Origin: Gemmatimonadota bacterium
GTDB lineage: Bacteria > Gemmatimonadota > Gemmatimonadetes > Gemmatimonadales > Gemmatimonadaceae
Direction of reading: 5' to 3'
Assembly (NCBI GenBank): GCA_021324775.1
Contig: JAJPIM010000003.1
Location: forward strand, 1 to 64,000
DNA: 64,000 nt
Shown: positions 62,826-64,000 of the stretch, piece after piece
How the letters are laid out: every line of letters starts with the position of its first letter
How positions within the stretch are numbered: the stretch's first letter is position 1
The notes under the pieces: model-generated
Told to the model about the DNA's origin: nothing
The model's database searches: none
What the model saw: only the letters and a program-made list of their open reading frames with translations
Made by a program: the position numbers and the translations under genes

Positions 62826-63098
62826 ATGGCTCACAAGAAAGGCGTCGGCTCGTCACGGAACGGCCGTGACAGCAACCCGCAGTACCGCGGGATCAAGAAG
62901 TTCGGCGGCGAACAGGTCCGCGCCGGCAACATCATCGTGCGCCAGTGTGGCACCGTGTGGCACCCCGGCCGCAACGTCGGGCTCGGCCGCGACTTCACGA
63001 TCTTCGCCCTCGTCGATGGCGTGGTGAAGTTCGAGCACAAGAACAGGACGCGCTTCAAGGTCAGCGTCTATCCCGAGACGGCCGCTAGCGACAACTGA
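62826..63098 (+). CDS. rpmA: 50S ribosomal protein L27
   Basis: L27 reaches the peptidyl transferase centre with its N-terminus. The 90-residue sequence begins [19 protein letters not shown] and contains [19 protein letters not shown] and [17 protein letters not shown]. The N-terminus starts directly with the functional AHKKG, without the cleavable extension found in Firmicutes. A strong terminator follows 27 bases after the stop. obgE, often next, is not here. Confidence 0.97.
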   Translation: MAHKKGVGSSRNGRDSNPQYRGIKKFGGEQVRAGNIIVRQCGTVWHPGRNVGLGRDFTIFALVDGVVKFEHKNRTRFKVSVYPETAASDN

Positions 63099-63124
63099 TC
63101 GGGGCCAGTTCCGCATCCATTGGC

Positions 63125-63154
63125 GAGAGGGCCAGCCGCGCGGCTGGCCCTCTC
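63125..63154. terminator. intrinsic terminator after rpmA, probably shared
   Basis: A perfect 30-base inverted repeat: GAGAGGGCCAGCCGC (63125-63139) and its exact complement (63140-63154), followed by TGTCTTTC. It lies between converging genes (rpmA and the amidohydrolase) and could stop transcription from both sides. It is the strongest hairpin in the window. Confidence 0.8.
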
Positions 63155-63183
63155 TGTCTTTCACCGCCTCCCCAATCGGCGCC

Positions 63184-64000
63184 TCAGTATTTCGGCGGCA
63201 ACGTCTTGTACCGCTGTGTCAGCAGATCCTCGCGCAACGGCTCCGTGTATTCACGCCCACGGACCAACACATGCTCGGCACGGGTGCTCAGCTCGAACGG
63301 GTCGCCGCTCCACACGACGACGTTTGCCTCACGCCCCGCGGCCAGTGAGCCGATCCGGTCGGCGATCCCGAACACCTCGGCCGGCGCCAGTGTGACGGCG
63401 CGCAGCGCGTCGTCCCACGGCATCCCGTAGGCGACCGCCGTCCCCGCGTCCTGGCTGACGTTGCGCGCGTTGAACACCCCGGCATCCTCCACATCCGAGT
63501 TGCCGGTGAGCACCACCTCGACCCCCGCGCGACGGAGAAGCGCCGCGTTGTCCTGCCGCTGGCCCAGCGTGCCGAAGCTCTGTGGGGCGTTGTCCAGCGC
63601 GCCGGTCAGCACCGGCACGTGGGCTGCCGCGAGCGCCGGCGCGACCCGCCACGCCTCCGCGCCGCCGCCGATGATGATCTTGATGCCGTATTCGTGGCCG
63701 AGGCGGATGGCGTTCTCGATGTCGCTCGCGCGGTCGGCGTAGACGAGCAGCGGCTCGCGGCCCGATACCACCGGTACGAGCGCCGCCAACTCACGGGGCG
63801 CCGCCGAGAGGCGGTGCAGACCCCCGCGATCGTAGTCCGCGGGGCGCCGCGCGTAGATGCGCACATCGTCGAAGAGTCCACGCAACCGGCCGATCAACTC
63901 GCCGCGCGCCCCCAGACCGGCGCGCTCCGCGCTCGCGATCTGCGCGACCATCGCCGCGGGCGCCCTGACCACAAACCCCGGCGCCGGTCCCGCCACCAGG
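63184..64000 (-). CDS. amidohydrolase-family protein, C-terminal part
   Basis: The reading frame runs off the right edge, so only about 272 C-terminal residues are visible and the true start is outside the window. The sequence fits metal-dependent amidohydrolases of the imidazolonepropionase/dihydroorotase-like type: LVYADRASDIENAIRLGHEY, GIKIIIGGGAEAW, VLTGNSDVEDAG and the C-terminal beta-sandwich LAPAEVFGIADRIGSLAAGREANVVVWSGDPFE (in part). The catalytic histidines of the first half are not visible. The substrate is unknown. The stop is TAA/TAG-type at 63184 and faces the shared terminator. Confidence 0.85.
   Translation of the reverse strand, partial: LVAGPAPGFVVRAPAAMVAQIASAERAGLGARGELIGRLRGLFDDVRIYARRPADYDRGGLHRLSAAPRELAALVPVVSGREPLLVYADRASDIENAIRLGHEYGIKIIIGGGAEAWRVAPALAAAHVPVLTGALDNAPQSFGTLGQRQDNAALLRRAGVEVVLTGNSDVEDAGVFNARNVSQDAGTAVAYGMPWDDALRAVTLAPAEVFGIADRIGSLAAGREANVVVWSGDPFELSTRAEHVLVRGREYTEPLREDLLTQRYKTLPPKY

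Overview
The window is 64 kb of dense, GC-rich chromosomal DNA with no rRNA, tRNA, phage, insertion sequence or CRISPR array that I could find. No stretch longer than 300 bases lacks a gene; the largest gaps are about 240 bases (truA/GAF-protein divergence) and about 215 bases (after glyA). A lipoprotein-like HtrA, a BamE-like envelope protein, Psd/PssA phospholipid synthesis and a chemoreceptor-like protein point to a Gram-negative-type envelope. Gene content, frequent GTG/TTG starts and weak Shine-Dalgarno sites are most consistent with a Gemmatimonadota-like bacterium. That placement is inference, not proof.

Layout. 0-5 kb (+): a 13-bp tandem repeat at the left edge, then thiolase, 3-hydroxyacyl-CoA dehydrogenase and acyl-CoA dehydrogenase (fatty-acid or butyryl-CoA metabolism), then glyA. 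5-10.6 kb (+): a small conserved protein, nnrD, thiL, plsC, eno and an FtsB/DivIC-like protein. 10.6-25.9 kb (-): a probable 13-gene operon read leftward: truA, a transaldolase-like protein without its catalytic residues, htrA, purB, purC, psd, pssA, purS, purQ, a BamE-like protein, purL, purF, ppdK. 26-38 kb (+): a GAF/coiled-coil protein coupled to trpD, lexA on the opposite strand, then trpC-trpF-trpB, a HEAT-repeat protein, an HD-GYP-like protein, trpA and a membrane GAF/chemoreceptor-type protein. 38-42 kb (+): folB-folK-panB-panC-yqeK-LytR_C gene, meeting rlmN (-) tail to tail. 43-48 kb (+): aspS, phoH, a short 7TM-HD phosphodiesterase, ybeY. 48-54 kb (+): meaB, a methyltransferase, a B12-binding mutase subunit, an acyl-CoA carboxyltransferase, a split AtuA-type pair and a 55-residue membrane protein. 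54-64 kb (+): peptidase U32 (RlhA-like), recQ, a second acyl-CoA dehydrogenase, RNase G/E, an orphan gene, rplU-rpmA with a clear promoter and terminator, and a partial amidohydrolase (-) running off the right edge.

How the genes work together. Three themes dominate. De novo purine synthesis (purS/Q/L, F, C, B) shares a transcription unit with phosphatidylethanolamine synthesis. Tryptophan synthesis from anthranilate (trpD, C, F, B, A; trpE/G are not here) is interleaved with signalling or scaffold genes and lexA. Acyl-CoA catabolism (thiolase, dehydrogenases, carboxyltransferase, methylmalonyl-CoA mutase subunit plus its MeaB chaperone) fits breakdown of fatty acids, branched amino acids or isoprenoid acids.

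The most unusual points are the transaldolase-family protein with Asp6, Asn28, Gln59 and Lys85 all replaced, and the translationally coupled HEAT/HD pair inside the trp operon, whose N-terminal halves look homologous. Next come a candidate LexA operator of the form GTT-N5-AAC, and truncated or rearranged versions of familiar proteins (RecQ without a winged helix, 7TM-HD without its sensor domain, RNase G with a split S1 domain). Nothing here is an obvious defence or mobile system.
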